Shown piece after piece: positions 46,686 through 54,872 of a stretch of 64,000 bases of DNA; position 1 is the first letter of the stretch, and each line of letters starts with the position of its first letter. This stretch comes from Photobacterium jeanii (lineage in GTDB: Bacteria > Pseudomonadota > Gammaproteobacteria > Enterobacterales > Vibrionaceae), in contig NZ_LVHF01000012.1 in assembly GCF_001650345.1 (NCBI RefSeq), forward strand, positions 372,001 through 436,000. Direction: 5' to 3'. The notes beneath the pieces were generated by a model, which was not told the origin of the DNA, ran no database searches, and worked only from the letters and a program-made list of their open reading frames with translations. The position numbers and the translations under genes are program-made.

Positions 46686-48893
46686 ATGGAATCGAACAGC
46701 AAGCCTACGGCTTATAAACGGTTTCTCTATACTTCCATAGCGTGTGCGTTTATCTCTTTAAGCGGAATCGCTATCGCTGAGATTGAAAATAATGGATCTG
46801 TCAGTGATGAGCTCAATGCTGAGCCACCTGAAAACCCTGAAAGCCTCATCCCTATCGCCCTAACAAACTTAAAGCCGCCACTACCAAACCTAGACTCAAT
46901 CATTAAGGACAGAAGCTGGGCAATCAAACTCGGCAAAGCCTTTTTTTGGGACCAGCAAACAGGTAGTGATGGGCAAGCCTGTGCGAGTTGTCACTTTAAA
47001 GCAGGTGCCGATAACCGCTTCACGAATTCACTAAGCCCTGGTCTAACTCGTGTGAGTAGTAGCGGAGATCCAAACCCTGATCTGGATTTTGGTGGTTCAG
47101 TGTCACAAGATTCCCCAGCAGCAACTGCCGGAGTAACTGCTAGTGGAAATATTGCGCGCTCTAACATCACACTGACACCTGAAGACTTTCCGTTCCATCA
47201 ACTTCAGGACCCAAGCGATCGTAACTCTGCTGTTTTGTACTCAACGAACGATACTTCATCGTCACCGGGTACCTTTGATGGTTCATTCGGTACCACAATC
47301 CCTCGCGACCTTGATGAATATTGTGGTGATCCAAGTGGTGATATTTTCAAAACACTTTCCCACTACCCAGCGCGTAAGGTTGAACCGCGAAATACACCAA
47401 GCGTAATTAACGCAGCGTATAACTTCCGTAACTTCTGGGATGGGCGTGGTAATAACGTCTTCAACGGCGTTGACCCATTCGGACTTCGCAATAAAGATGC
47501 ACGTATTGTGGTACTTTCTGGTCGAACGCCACAACTGGCTGAACTAGATTTACGCAATGCTTCGCTTGCATCACAAGCTGTTGGCCCTACATTAAGTGAC
47601 TTTGAAATGTCATGTGCAGGACGAACATTTGCTGATGTCGGTCGACGTATGATGAGCTTACGTCCTCTCGCAAGCCAAGATGTTGCTTCGGACGATAGTC
47701 ATCTAGGTGGTCTAGTACACCCAAGCGGACAAGGGTTAACCATTAGTTATGCTCGAATGATCCGTATGGCTTTCCAACCTCAATATTGGGCGGGTCGTGG
47801 TACGTACCGTATTGATACTAACTCCAGCGAGCCTTCACTCGTTGCTGATGCTAGTGGACACACTCAAGCTGAACTTAACTTTTCAATGTTCTGGGGTATC
47901 GCAATCATGCTTTATGAAGCTGAATTACTCTCAGATCAAACACCATTTGATCAGTATCGAGGATGTAAATCACCCCACTGTAGCCCTGAAATTCCTGCAG
48001 ATGACAACGCCTTATCTCAGTTACAAAAAGACGGCCTAAAAGTCTTTGTCGACAAAGGTAAGTGTATTAATTGTCATAAAGGCCCTGAATTTTCTTCAGC
48101 CGCAACTCACCTACAAGCTGAAGAAGAAGAGGAAGGTTTAGTTGAACGCATGGTGATGGCTGATAATCGTGTCGCGCTCTACGACAACGGTTTTTACAAC
48201 ATCGGCGTTAAGCCAACAAAAGAAGACTTGGGTGTAGGTGCTAAAGACCCTTGGGGCAACCCACTTTCGTTCACTCGCCAATTTAAGCAAATACTGCTTG
48301 GACAAAACGTTCCTGATCCATTCCAAGTCGATCCCTGTACGTTTGAAGAATTAGCTGTAAACGTACTGCCTTGTGATAAAGATCAGCAGTTGGATGAACT
48401 AAAATCACGCGTACTCAGCAACAAAGAGAATGATGCTGTTGACGGTGCGTTCAAAACATCCATCTTACGAAACGTTGCCCTAACTGCGCCTTACTTCCAC
48501 AACGGTGGCTACGCTACGCTAGAGCAAGTCGTTGAGTTTTATAACCGTGGCGGTAACCACAGTGGCAGTGATACTGATAACAGCACAGGATTCGGGCCAA
48601 ACAAAGCCAACCTTGACCCTGATATTCGCGCATTAGATCTGACCGAATATGAGCAGCAAGCACTGGTTGCCTTTATGAAGTCATTAACAGATGAACGCGT
48701 TCGCTGTGATCAGGCGCCATTTGACCACCCAAGTCTGACCTTCCACGCAGGTCATTATGATGCTGATAGTGATGGCGATGGGCGTGCGGATGACAAATGG
48801 GTAACCTATGAAGCCGTTGGTGCAAGTGGTTTACCATCTGATAAATGTTGGAAAAACTCAGGGGATCTCTTCGACCAAGGCGGTCCATTATAA
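46686..48893 (+). CDS. Large di-haem cytochrome c peroxidase-like protein (MauG superfamily)
   Basis: A 735-residue exported protein (signal peptide about 1-31, ending SGIAIAEIE). Two haem sites are seen: CASCH at 99-103 and CINCH at 460-464, as in bacterial CcpA/MauG proteins. Other landmarks are RNTPSVINAAYNFRNFWDGR before the second site and KTSILRNVALTAPYFHNGGY (about 596-615). It is twice as long as CcpA (about 330 aa), with large insertions, and near residue 692 carries a calcium-binding-like loop DADSDGDGRADD. It would act in the periplasm on peroxide or by oxidising a substrate; the substrate is unknown. AGGAGG is four bases before the ATG. Confidence 0.85.
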   Translation: MESNSKPTAYKRFLYTSIACAFISLSGIAIAEIENNGSVSDELNAEPPENPESLIPIALTNLKPPLPNLDSIIKDRSWAIKLGKAFFWDQQTGSDGQACASCHFKAGADNRFTNSLSPGLTRVSSSGDPNPDLDFGGSVSQDSPAATAGVTASGNIARSNITLTPEDFPFHQLQDPSDRNSAVLYSTNDTSSSPGTFDGSFGTTIPRDLDEYCGDPSGDIFKTLSHYPARKVEPRNTPSVINAAYNFRNFWDGRGNNVFNGVDPFGLRNKDARIVVLSGRTPQLAELDLRNASLASQAVGPTLSDFEMSCAGRTFADVGRRMMSLRPLASQDVASDDSHLGGLVHPSGQGLTISYARMIRMAFQPQYWAGRGTYRIDTNSSEPSLVADASGHTQAELNFSMFWGIAIMLYEAELLSDQTPFDQYRGCKSPHCSPEIPADDNALSQLQKDGLKVFVDKGKCINCHKGPEFSSAATHLQAEEEEEGLVERMVMADNRVALYDNGFYNIGVKPTKEDLGVGAKDPWGNPLSFTRQFKQILLGQNVPDPFQVDPCTFEELAVNVLPCDKDQQLDELKSRVLSNKENDAVDGAFKTSILRNVALTAPYFHNGGYATLEQVVEFYNRGGNHSGSDTDNSTGFGPNKANLDPDIRALDLTEYEQQALVAFMKSLTDERVRCDQAPFDHPSLTFHAGHYDADSDGDGRADDKWVTYEAVGASGLPSDKCWKNSGDLFDQGGPL

Positions 48894-48925
48894 GTCCTGA
48901 TTTTGTATTCCATTCATGAAAAGCA

Positions 48926-48955
48926 AAACACCACCCGGTTTATTGGGTGGTGTTT
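48926..48955. terminator. Bidirectional terminator
   Basis: AAACACCACCC and GGGTGGTGTTT form an 11-bp stem with an 8-base loop between two convergent genes. Confidence 0.92.
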
Positions 48956-48975
48956 CTATTTATGGCTTAGATTAT

Positions 48976-49380
48976 TTAAAAACGAATACGTACACCCAGT
49001 GCCGCTTCAAGATCTAAATCTACCTTTTCAACCACGTACAAAGATGGACCAACTTCACCGTACAGCTCAAAACTATCAACAGGCAATTGGAAACCCACGC
49101 CAGAGCGTACGCCAAACTTTTTGTTGTGATTATCAACGTACTGCGCACCAACAAAGGTGTATACGTTATCTAGCTTGTTGTTATTAGTTAGCGAACCAAC
49201 ATTGAAAGTTTTATCAAAAGCTAAGCCAAAGTCGCTAATGCCCAATGAAAAGCGCAAATCGTTGTGCTTATATTGAATGCCCGACATAGGACTTCCAACA
49301 AAAACACCTAGCCCTTGGCTTGCGAAAGCCGAAAATGGTACTGCTGCACACAGAGCCAAACCTACAATCCACTTTTTCAT
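48976..49380 (-). CDS. Small outer-membrane beta-barrel-like protein
   Basis: A 134-residue exported protein with a signal peptide (MKKWIVGLALCAAVPFSAFA). The mature part has short amphipathic strands (GIQYKHNDLRFSLGISDFGL, VGAQYVDNHNKKFGVRSGVG, ELYGEVGPSLYV) and ends in LGVRIRF, with the terminal aromatic of outer-membrane proteins. This suits an eight-stranded barrel. I do not recognise a family or a function. It is convergent with the di-haem gene and shares its terminator. Confidence 0.65.
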   Translation of the reverse strand: MKKWIVGLALCAAVPFSAFASQGLGVFVGSPMSGIQYKHNDLRFSLGISDFGLAFDKTFNVGSLTNNNKLDNVYTFVGAQYVDNHNKKFGVRSGVGFQLPVDSFELYGEVGPSLYVVEKVDLDLEAALGVRIRF

Positions 49381-49681
49381 CGAATATTACCTATTTCTTT
49401 ATGATGACTCTCACTCGTCATACTTAACGCTATCAGCTGGCATTACAGACTTAGGAGAGACATATTTCATTTCAATAATCGTTACTGTAGCGATTCCAAT
49501 AACCAGTGGCGAGCCTAAGTGCGTAACTCTGACAATCATTTTACAAACAAAGCGGAACGTTTTTACTCTCGCTGAACAAGACTTGTCCACACACTAAACA
49601 ACCCACGCGCAAACGTTTGCGCAATCATTTAAATCAGGTATGATCGCATCAGTTCAATACTCACTCTCGTAAGGAAAGTCC
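49381..49681. other. Divergent promoter region upstream of purT
   Basis: About 300 bases between two divergent genes. The PurR box (49607-49622) is the only recognised site. Confidence 0.5.
49607..49622. promoter_or_regulatory. PurR operator upstream of purT
   Basis: GCGCAAACGTTTGCGC is a perfect 16-bp palindrome and matches the PurR operator ACGCAAACGTTTGCGT at all but its outer bases. It lies 60 bases before the purT start. PurR with hypoxanthine or guanine would repress purT here. Confidence 0.93.
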
Positions 49682-50857
49682 ATGTTAGGTTCTGCTACTC
49701 GCCCAGATGCAACTCGCGTTCTTCTTCTTGGTTCAGGTGAACTAGGCAAAGAAGTTGCCATTGAATGTCAACGATTAGGCTTAGAAGTGATTGCTGTAGA
49801 CCGCTATCCACACGCGCCAGCAATGCATGTGGCACATCGCAGCCATGTGATCGATATGCTAGACGGTGAAGCACTAAAGAAAGTGATTGAGCAAGAGCAA
49901 CCTCACTACGTTGTTCCTGAAATCGAAGCTATTGCTACCGACATGCTAGTCGAGCTTGAAGCGCAAGGCTTGAACGTGGTGCCAACAGCTAATGCGACCA
50001 AACAAACGATGAATCGTGAAGGTATTCGCCGCCTTGCTGCAGAAGAGCTTTCTATTCCAACCTCTCCTTACGAGTTTTCAGATAAGTACGATGACTTTGT
50101 CGCTTCCATCAAGCGCATTGGTACGCCATGTGTTGTAAAACCAATCATGAGCTCATCAGGCAAAGGTCAGAGCGTGATCAAAACCCATGCTGATATTGAG
50201 TCTGCATGGCAATACGCACAAGAAGGCGGACGTGCTGGCGCTGGTCGCGTTATTGTTGAAGGCTTTGTTGAATTTGATTACGAAATCACTCTACTTACTG
50301 TTCGCGCCTCTGACGGAGTACATTTCTGCGCCCCTATCGGTCACCGCCAAGAAGATGGTGATTACCGTGAGTCATGGCAGCCACAACAGATGTCTGAGAA
50401 GGCACTAAAAGCCGCTCAAGACGTTGCAGAGAAGGTTGTGAACGCATTAGGCGGTTACGGTCTATTTGGTGTTGAGCTATTCATTAAAGGTGATGAAGTG
50501 CTATTTAGCGAAGTATCACCGCGCCCACACGATACGGGCATGGTAACGCTGATCTCTCAAGAACTCTCTGAGTTTGCCCTTCACGTTCGCGCTTTCCTTG
50601 GTCTACCAATTAGCAACATCAACCAATTTGGTCCATCAGCCTCTGCTGTTGTACTTGCTGAAGGTACTTCACAAAACATCCGTTTTGATAACTTAACAGC
50701 AGCACTGGCACGTCCTCATACTCAAGTGCGTCTATTCGCTAAACCTGAAATTGATGGTCGTCGTCGCTTAGGTGTTGCACTAACGCGTCGTGATACTATC
50801 GAACAGGCGGTATCTGACGCGGTTGATACAGCTGCAGACGTAAAAGTAGTGTTCTAA
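49682..50857 (+). CDS. purT: Formate-dependent phosphoribosylglycinamide formyltransferase 2
   Basis: PurT makes formyl-GAR from GAR, formate and ATP, an alternative to PurN in purine synthesis. The 391 residues (E. coli 392) belong to the ATP-grasp family: an N-terminal Rossmann part with [20 protein letters not shown], the lid region [15 protein letters not shown], and the metal site [20 protein letters not shown] with [16 protein letters not shown] stands before the ATG. It is under a clear PurR box and ends with two strong hairpins. Confidence 0.98.
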   Translation: MLGSATRPDATRVLLLGSGELGKEVAIECQRLGLEVIAVDRYPHAPAMHVAHRSHVIDMLDGEALKKVIEQEQPHYVVPEIEAIATDMLVELEAQGLNVVPTANATKQTMNREGIRRLAAEELSIPTSPYEFSDKYDDFVASIKRIGTPCVVKPIMSSSGKGQSVIKTHADIESAWQYAQEGGRAGAGRVIVEGFVEFDYEITLLTVRASDGVHFCAPIGHRQEDGDYRESWQPQQMSEKALKAAQDVAEKVVNALGGYGLFGVELFIKGDEVLFSEVSPRPHDTGMVTLISQELSEFALHVRAFLGLPISNINQFGPSASAVVLAEGTSQNIRFDNLTAALARPHTQVRLFAKPEIDGRRRLGVALTRRDTIEQAVSDAVDTAADVKVVF

Positions 50858-50904
50858 ACCTCAAGTTATCCAACTTAATTTAGCACCCTACTGCACTGAA
50901 GATT

Positions 50905-50941
50905 CAGAGAGTTAAGCCATTTCACTAGGCTTAACTCTCTG
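50905..50941 (+). terminator. purT terminator
   Basis: CAGAGAGTTAAGCC and GGCTTAACTCTCTG form a perfect 14-bp stem with a 9-base loop. No long T run follows, so it may act mainly as an mRNA-end structure. Confidence 0.7.
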
Positions 50942-50948
50942 CAAAATA

Positions 50949-50985
50949 AAACCCACATAAGTTACCGCGTCACTCATGTGGGTTT
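50949..50985. terminator. Second hairpin, bidirectional terminator between purT and an exported-protein gene
   Basis: AAACCCACAT and ATGTGGGTTT form a 10-bp stem with a 17-base loop, with A and T runs at the ends. Confidence 0.75.
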
Positions 50986-51056
50986 GGTTTTTGACTTAAG
51001 CTTCGAGTTTACTGCTCTTCACTACCGATGAGCAGCAATACTGATAGCGAGACAAA

Positions 51057-52034
51057 CTAGTAGGTGTTAACCATTAGCTGATCCCAATCGATAGAGAAGC
51101 GCACCTGAGCTTCTGTGTAATGCGTTTTAGTGCCGTAATCAGACCAAGTACACGCACCGCGACTAAAGCCCTCTTCTACCTCCTTCATACCCGCACGAAC
51201 AATCATTTCAGTTTTAGGCTCAGTTCCGCGTTCAAACTCAGGCGTGAATACGTACTGGAATTTAGGTTTAAAGCCATAAATCAAGCGAGGTAGGTTTTCT
51301 TCTGGCAAGATGTTTTCGTTGTAACAATCAGTGTAATGGTAAACCCCTGCCCACTTACCGTAGTACTGGTAATCATTGGTGTATAACTGGCTTAACGATG
51401 TGGTCCATTTCACACCTGTACCACGTGCTGCGCCTACTGAAGGTTTCACAGCGGTCACGTAGTCTTTACTTGAGTAACGCGACGTGTATGCAACACCAAG
51501 CTGAGTTCCTAGAGAGCCACCAAAACTTGGCGCAGCACCCGGTGTTGCTGTCGCAGTAAGACCAATCGTTGGCGCTACAGTCGTAGTAGAAACAGAAACA
51601 TCCGTAGCTTCGTTTTGTGGAGAGTAATCGTCACCAAAAATTGGTGTACCACCCGCTTGGTAAATGCTGTAATCAAAAGTTACTGGGTAGTTTTGTGTGA
51701 AGCGAGCCAATAATGGCGCATCGTAAGTCAGCTCTGTACCTGGTTTACCCGGTACATAACCATTACCTAAAGTAACAACACGTGCTGCTTTTTTACCGTT
51801 ATTTGAGTTATAGAACAGCTCAACGAGCAGCTTCATTTGTACTCGGCTGCCACGGAAAGCGTACGGGAACAATTCTGGCTCGCTTTCAAACTTCACTTCA
51901 AAGCTCTTTTTCACGTAACCATTCAAATTAACATCGTCAAGCAAAATACTCTCAACGACTTCATTCGCAGAGACTGATGTTGCGGTTGCAGCTGTAAGGC
52001 CCAAAATAACAGGCAATAAACGTTTTTTAATCAT
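51057..52034 (-). CDS. Exported protein of unknown function
   Basis: A 325-residue protein with a signal peptide (MIKKRLLPVILGLTAATATS, cleavage near residue 23). The mature part is Tyr/Thr/Ser-rich with many short strands (SFEVKFESEPELFPYAFRGS, ALLARFTQNYPVTFDYSIYQ-like segments, LYTNDYQYYGKWAGVYHYTD). A Gly/Ser/Thr-rich central stretch (TTTVAPTIGLTATATPGAAP and SFGGSLGTQLGV, about 152-185) could be a flexible or pore-type hairpin. It has two cysteines in the C-terminal half (YTDCYNEN and GACTWSDYG) that may form a disulfide. I do not recognise a family. Confidence 0.7.
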   Translation of the reverse strand: MIKKRLLPVILGLTAATATSVSANEVVESILLDDVNLNGYVKKSFEVKFESEPELFPYAFRGSRVQMKLLVELFYNSNNGKKAARVVTLGNGYVPGKPGTELTYDAPLLARFTQNYPVTFDYSIYQAGGTPIFGDDYSPQNEATDVSVSTTTVAPTIGLTATATPGAAPSFGGSLGTQLGVAYTSRYSSKDYVTAVKPSVGAARGTGVKWTTSLSQLYTNDYQYYGKWAGVYHYTDCYNENILPEENLPRLIYGFKPKFQYVFTPEFERGTEPKTEMIVRAGMKEVEEGFSRGACTWSDYGTKTHYTEAQVRFSIDWDQLMVNTY

Positions 52035-52356
52035 TTTTAGTCATCCTTATGGGAACAATCCCAAAGCTAACAGCATGACTTAAAAGCATCAATATGCTTT
52101 TAGAGAGGACAGACCAGTCAACAACAAGGATTAAAAGTACAGAAAAGCATACATAAAACCAAAAAAGGCATGCAACAGCAGAATCACAATCGCATACAGG
52201 CATTTCACAAAATAATATATCGAGATAATACCTTGGAGCGATAATTTAAAGGAGTGCTATAGATGAGAACAATTATCAAAAAAAGAGATCTTGATCTGAT
52301 AATTACATCAATAAGAATTATTGAATTGCAGCTTTTTTGTCCAAATTCATATTCAC

Positions 52357-52487
52357 TTATTTCACCATGCGATAGCTCATGCCAATAAAGCCAAGCGCTA
52401 TACCCATTAGAGCTACCACAGCCAAGTTGAATAAATCGAAATAAGCTTCCGAAAACAAGAAAGAACTTACGCTGGCGAATACAAGTA
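52357..52487 (-). pseudogene. Possible remnant of a membrane protein (C-terminal segment)
   Basis: On the minus strand one frame reads LLVFASVSSFLFSEAYFDLF followed by NLAVVALMGIALGFIGMSYR, then MVK and a stop: one or two hydrophobic helices and a positive-inside end. It begins right after a stop codon at the tpm terminator, so no complete gene exists. It could be the tail of a lost membrane protein, or chance. Confidence 0.25.
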
Positions 52488-52507
52488 ATCAGAGATAATA
52501 AGTGTAA

Positions 52508-52530
52508 AAAAGGAGCCGTATGGCTCCTTA
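52508..52530 (-). terminator. tpm terminator
   Basis: AAGGAGCC and GGCTCCTT pair over 8 bp around a 4-base loop; on the minus strand TTTTTTT follows. Confidence 0.82.
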
Positions 52531-52580
52531 GCAATCATTCATATCACACTTAATATTGAGCTTTATCTTCTCAAAAAGCC

Positions 52581-53237
52581 TTATAGCGCTAAAGCAGGTG
52601 TTTCAATCAACCACACTTCTTCAGCAAAACGAGTCAAACCACGTTGGCGACGTGGGTGTGTTTCGTCTGCATCATCACGCTCTAAATGTGTGATTTGACA
52701 TCCCTCAAATAAAGCTTTCACTTCAGCCTCTGGCACTGAGAATGGAGGACCGTCCATTTGATCTTGTGGGTAATCCAAAGTTACCAGCAAAATACGACCA
52801 CCAGGCTTGGTAAGCGACAGAAGACGCTCAACATAAGCTTTTCGTAGTGATTCAGGCATCGCAATCAGTGCAGCTCGATCGTATACCACATCAGCAGGCT
52901 CAGCATTAACGGTAAAGAAGTCACCACAATGGATTGTGATTTCGTCGAACTGGTACATGGCATTGCCATTACCCTGCTCTACAACCAATGGAGTGTAGAG
53001 GTGTTCTGAGAAGAACGCACGAACCGCGATCTGACTTAACTCAATACCAACCACGTTTTCGTGTTTTTGCGCTAACCAATCAAGGTCGATCGACTTACCA
53101 CACATTGGCACCAGTACCGTATCTTCACGGCTGGCTTGTAACGCGGGCCAATGCTTGATCAACAGTGGATTTGTGTCGCTCAGGTGAAAACCAATACGGT
53201 TCTCTGCCCAGCGGCTATGCCAAAATTCTGCATCCAT
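52581..53237 (-). CDS. tpm: Thiopurine S-methyltransferase
   Basis: Tpm is a SAM-dependent enzyme that methylates thiols, and in bacteria also selenium and tellurium oxyanions. The 218 residues (usual length 218) start MDAEFWHSRWAENRIGFHLS, the family hallmark, and contain VLVPMCGKSIDLDWLAQ (SAM site), VVGIELSQIAVRAFF, VVYDRAALIAMPESLR and LLVTLDYPQDQMDGPPFSVP. It is monocistronic with a terminator at 52508. It acts in the cytosol. Confidence 0.96.
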   Translation of the reverse strand: MDAEFWHSRWAENRIGFHLSDTNPLLIKHWPALQASREDTVLVPMCGKSIDLDWLAQKHENVVGIELSQIAVRAFFSEHLYTPLVVEQGNGNAMYQFDEITIHCGDFFTVNAEPADVVYDRAALIAMPESLRKAYVERLLSLTKPGGRILLVTLDYPQDQMDGPPFSVPEAEVKALFEGCQITHLERDDADETHPRRQRGLTRFAEEVWLIETPALAL

Positions 53238-53335
53238 TATTTTTATCTCTAGCTGACTTTATTTGGCTTAGGATAACAAGTTCTCGCTATTTGATTAACC
53301 CCTAACAGCGGCTTGCTTTTTTCCCCTAAACGCAA

Positions 53336-53361
53336 AAAAGGATGCCGAGGCATCCTTCTTG
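53336..53361 (-). terminator. Terminator of the small unknown gene at 53457
   Basis: AAGGATGCC and GGCATCCTT pair over 9 bp around a short loop; on the minus strand TTTTTT follows. Confidence 0.85.
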
Positions 53362-53456
53362 TCCAATCGCGTTTCATCTATGAAACTAGATTGAAAAATA
53401 TGGTCTTCAATTTTTTTTCTTCATGAAAGTCATTGAATTTCGATTATGCAATCAGC

Positions 53457-53750
53457 TTATGATACGCGGAATAGCTTAATCGAGTCACGGCGTACTGTTA
53501 CACCACGGAAAGTCACAGGCTCTAACAACGTCATTAGTTGCTTAGAAACGAAAAACTTACCACCGTACGAACGATCACCGCCACGGTTAACCCAATCCGC
53601 AAATTCATCGGCCAAGCTGAACATAGAGTTACCGACTAATAACACTAAAACCTTCGCTACTTCGCTATCATTCTGTTTGTTGAACTCAGCGTCACGAACT
53701 TTCTTACGGTATTCGTCAACAATTCTCTCAAGGCACTCAAATCTGCTCAT
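53457..53750 (-). CDS. Small conserved-looking protein, unknown
   Basis: A 97-residue soluble protein starting MSRFECLERIVDEYRKKVRD. It continues VAKVLVLLVGNSMFSLADEF, then ADWVNRGGDRSYGGKFFVSK and QLMTLLEPVTFRGVTVRRDS. It is mixed alpha/beta with a Gly-rich turn. I do not recognise the family. The open frame goes 19 codons further upstream, but that part has odd composition. GGTGG stands about six bases before this ATG, so I use it. It has its own terminator. Confidence 0.6.
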   Translation of the reverse strand: MSRFECLERIVDEYRKKVRDAEFNKQNDSEVAKVLVLLVGNSMFSLADEFADWVNRGGDRSYGGKFFVSKQLMTLLEPVTFRGVTVRRDSIKLFRVS

Positions 53751-53875
53751 ATATACCACCACAAAAAAAGAGGAGCGGATACTACTGCGCGAACCCAATG
53801 AAATCAACCCATCAAGGCCAGTTCTTGCAATAAAACGCGTTATTTTTTCCAGTTACTTACATATTGCGCCAAAAA

Positions 53876-53889
53876 TGACATATATGTCA
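53876..53889. promoter_or_regulatory. Palindrome upstream of the ygbA-type gene
   Basis: TGACATATATGTCA is a perfect 14-bp palindrome, 87 bases before the start codon. Half sites TGACA/TGTCA fit several dimeric regulators. NO-responsive control would be sensible given the gene downstream, but this does not match the NsrR consensus that I remember. Confidence 0.45.
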
Positions 53890-53976
53890 CGTTTTGTGAT
53901 CATCTTTTGCGCAAACGGGCTTTTAGGTGTATTTTATTTGCAGGTTTAATATTTAGCATCAATTGCTGGCTGTAAC

Positions 53977-54363
53977 ATGAACCCAAGCGATAACATTATT
54001 CTACTCGGTTCATTAAATACTGAGTTCAAAACCCTTGAGGCAATGGTACACATTTATTGTCGTGATCATCATAGTGAAACAACACTTTGTGCTAGCTGTG
54101 ATGATTTTTTGCACTACGCCAAAATGCGACTCGATCGCTGCCCATATGGTGAAGCAAAACCAACCTGTCGCCAATGCCCTATTCACTGTTATAAATCAGA
54201 TTACAAACTACAATCACAAACCATTATGCGTTATAGCGGCCCTAGGATGTTACTCAAACACCCTATCCTCGCAATTCGTCACTTATTGGCGGAAAAAAGA
54301 CCTGTGCCAGGGAAGCCTGAAGCAAACGCTTCAAACCGCCACAAACGCAAAATGATGGAATAA
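53977..54363 (+). CDS. ygbA: NO-response protein, YgbA family
   Basis: A 128-residue protein of the family called nitrous oxide-stimulated promoter (PF11756, as I recall). Its Cys pattern is LCASCDDF (two Cys, about 38-41), CPYGEAKPTCRQCPIHCYK (five Cys, about 54-70), followed by MRYSGPRMLLKHPILAIRHL (about 84-103). Clustered cysteines suggest metal or Fe-S binding. E. coli ygbA is induced by nitric oxide through NsrR. Cytosolic by composition. The ribosome site is weak. A palindrome (53876-53889) lies upstream. Confidence 0.85.
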   Translation: MNPSDNIILLGSLNTEFKTLEAMVHIYCRDHHSETTLCASCDDFLHYAKMRLDRCPYGEAKPTCRQCPIHCYKSDYKLQSQTIMRYSGPRMLLKHPILAIRHLLAEKRPVPGKPEANASNRHKRKMME

Positions 54364-54369
54364 CCACGA

Positions 54370-54741
54370 TCAGTTACGGTAATAGTCAATCACTTGAACT
54401 TTGGTCGGCTTGTCGCTGCCTTCAAGTTCTAACGTAAATTGATTATTACCTTCAATACGTACCGTCGCACCTTCAGGCCCAGTAACACTGACCCCTTCAA
54501 TTTTCTCAAACGGTAGTTTGCTGTTGTAGAACATATTGACTTTAATTTCGTCATGATTGGCTGTGGTTAGCTCGAACTGGCAAATCCCTGTCTCACATTC
54601 AACGCGAACTGTATGGTCATTTTGTACTTCAATATTCTGCACGTCTCGTACCGGCGATACTGACAACTGACCATCATTACACGCAGTCAGTGTAAATGCC
54701 GCTGTTACTATCAGGGCTGCTACCTTGTATTTCAAACTCAT
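54370..54741 (-). CDS. Lipoprotein, unknown function
   Basis: A 123-residue lipoprotein. The signal peptide MSLKYKVAALIVTAAFTLTA ends in the lipobox LTAC with Cys21. The mature part is an all-beta domain with two Cys in VECETGICQFEL that could form a disulfide. It includes VSVTGPEGATVRIEGNNQFT, reminiscent of immunoglobulin-like folds. The function is not known. It is convergent with the ygbA-type gene, with six bases between the stop codons. Confidence 0.75.
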   Translation of the reverse strand: MSLKYKVAALIVTAAFTLTACNDGQLSVSPVRDVQNIEVQNDHTVRVECETGICQFELTTANHDEIKVNMFYNSKLPFEKIEGVSVTGPEGATVRIEGNNQFTLELEGSDKPTKVQVIDYYRN

Positions 54742-54872
54742 TACCTCGTTGTTACCGACACCAATTCTGATACAAATTGGCTGCGCAATATATTCAATCT
54801 GCGCATAAGTATATCGACAACAAACGCGATCAAAGATTCCATCTAATTACGTATTTGTGACAGCGATGCATA

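Larger units (their letters stand above)
52035..52580. other. Gene-poor region with hairpins and a small membrane-type remnant
   Basis: About 545 bases. A perfect 9-bp hairpin TAAAAGCAT / ATGCTTTTA (52081-52102) lies 50 bases upstream of the exported-protein gene. A 41-codon frame at 52263-52388 has AAAGGAG eight bases upstream but a nonsense-like product. On the minus strand, a frame ending at 52357 reads DLFNLAVVALMGIALGFIGM and then SYRMVK, a clear membrane helix with a basic end, but it has no start or ribosome site. The tpm terminator is at 52510. Confidence 0.5.

Noticed and set aside
52263..52388. 41-codon frame with a good AAAGGAG ribosome site
   Set aside because: The product has no recognisable structure and overlaps the minus-strand fragment; probably chance.
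52205..52534. 109-codon frame on the minus strand near the tpm terminator
   Set aside because: It runs across the tpm terminator, has no ribosome site, and another frame gives the more sensible membrane-type fragment.
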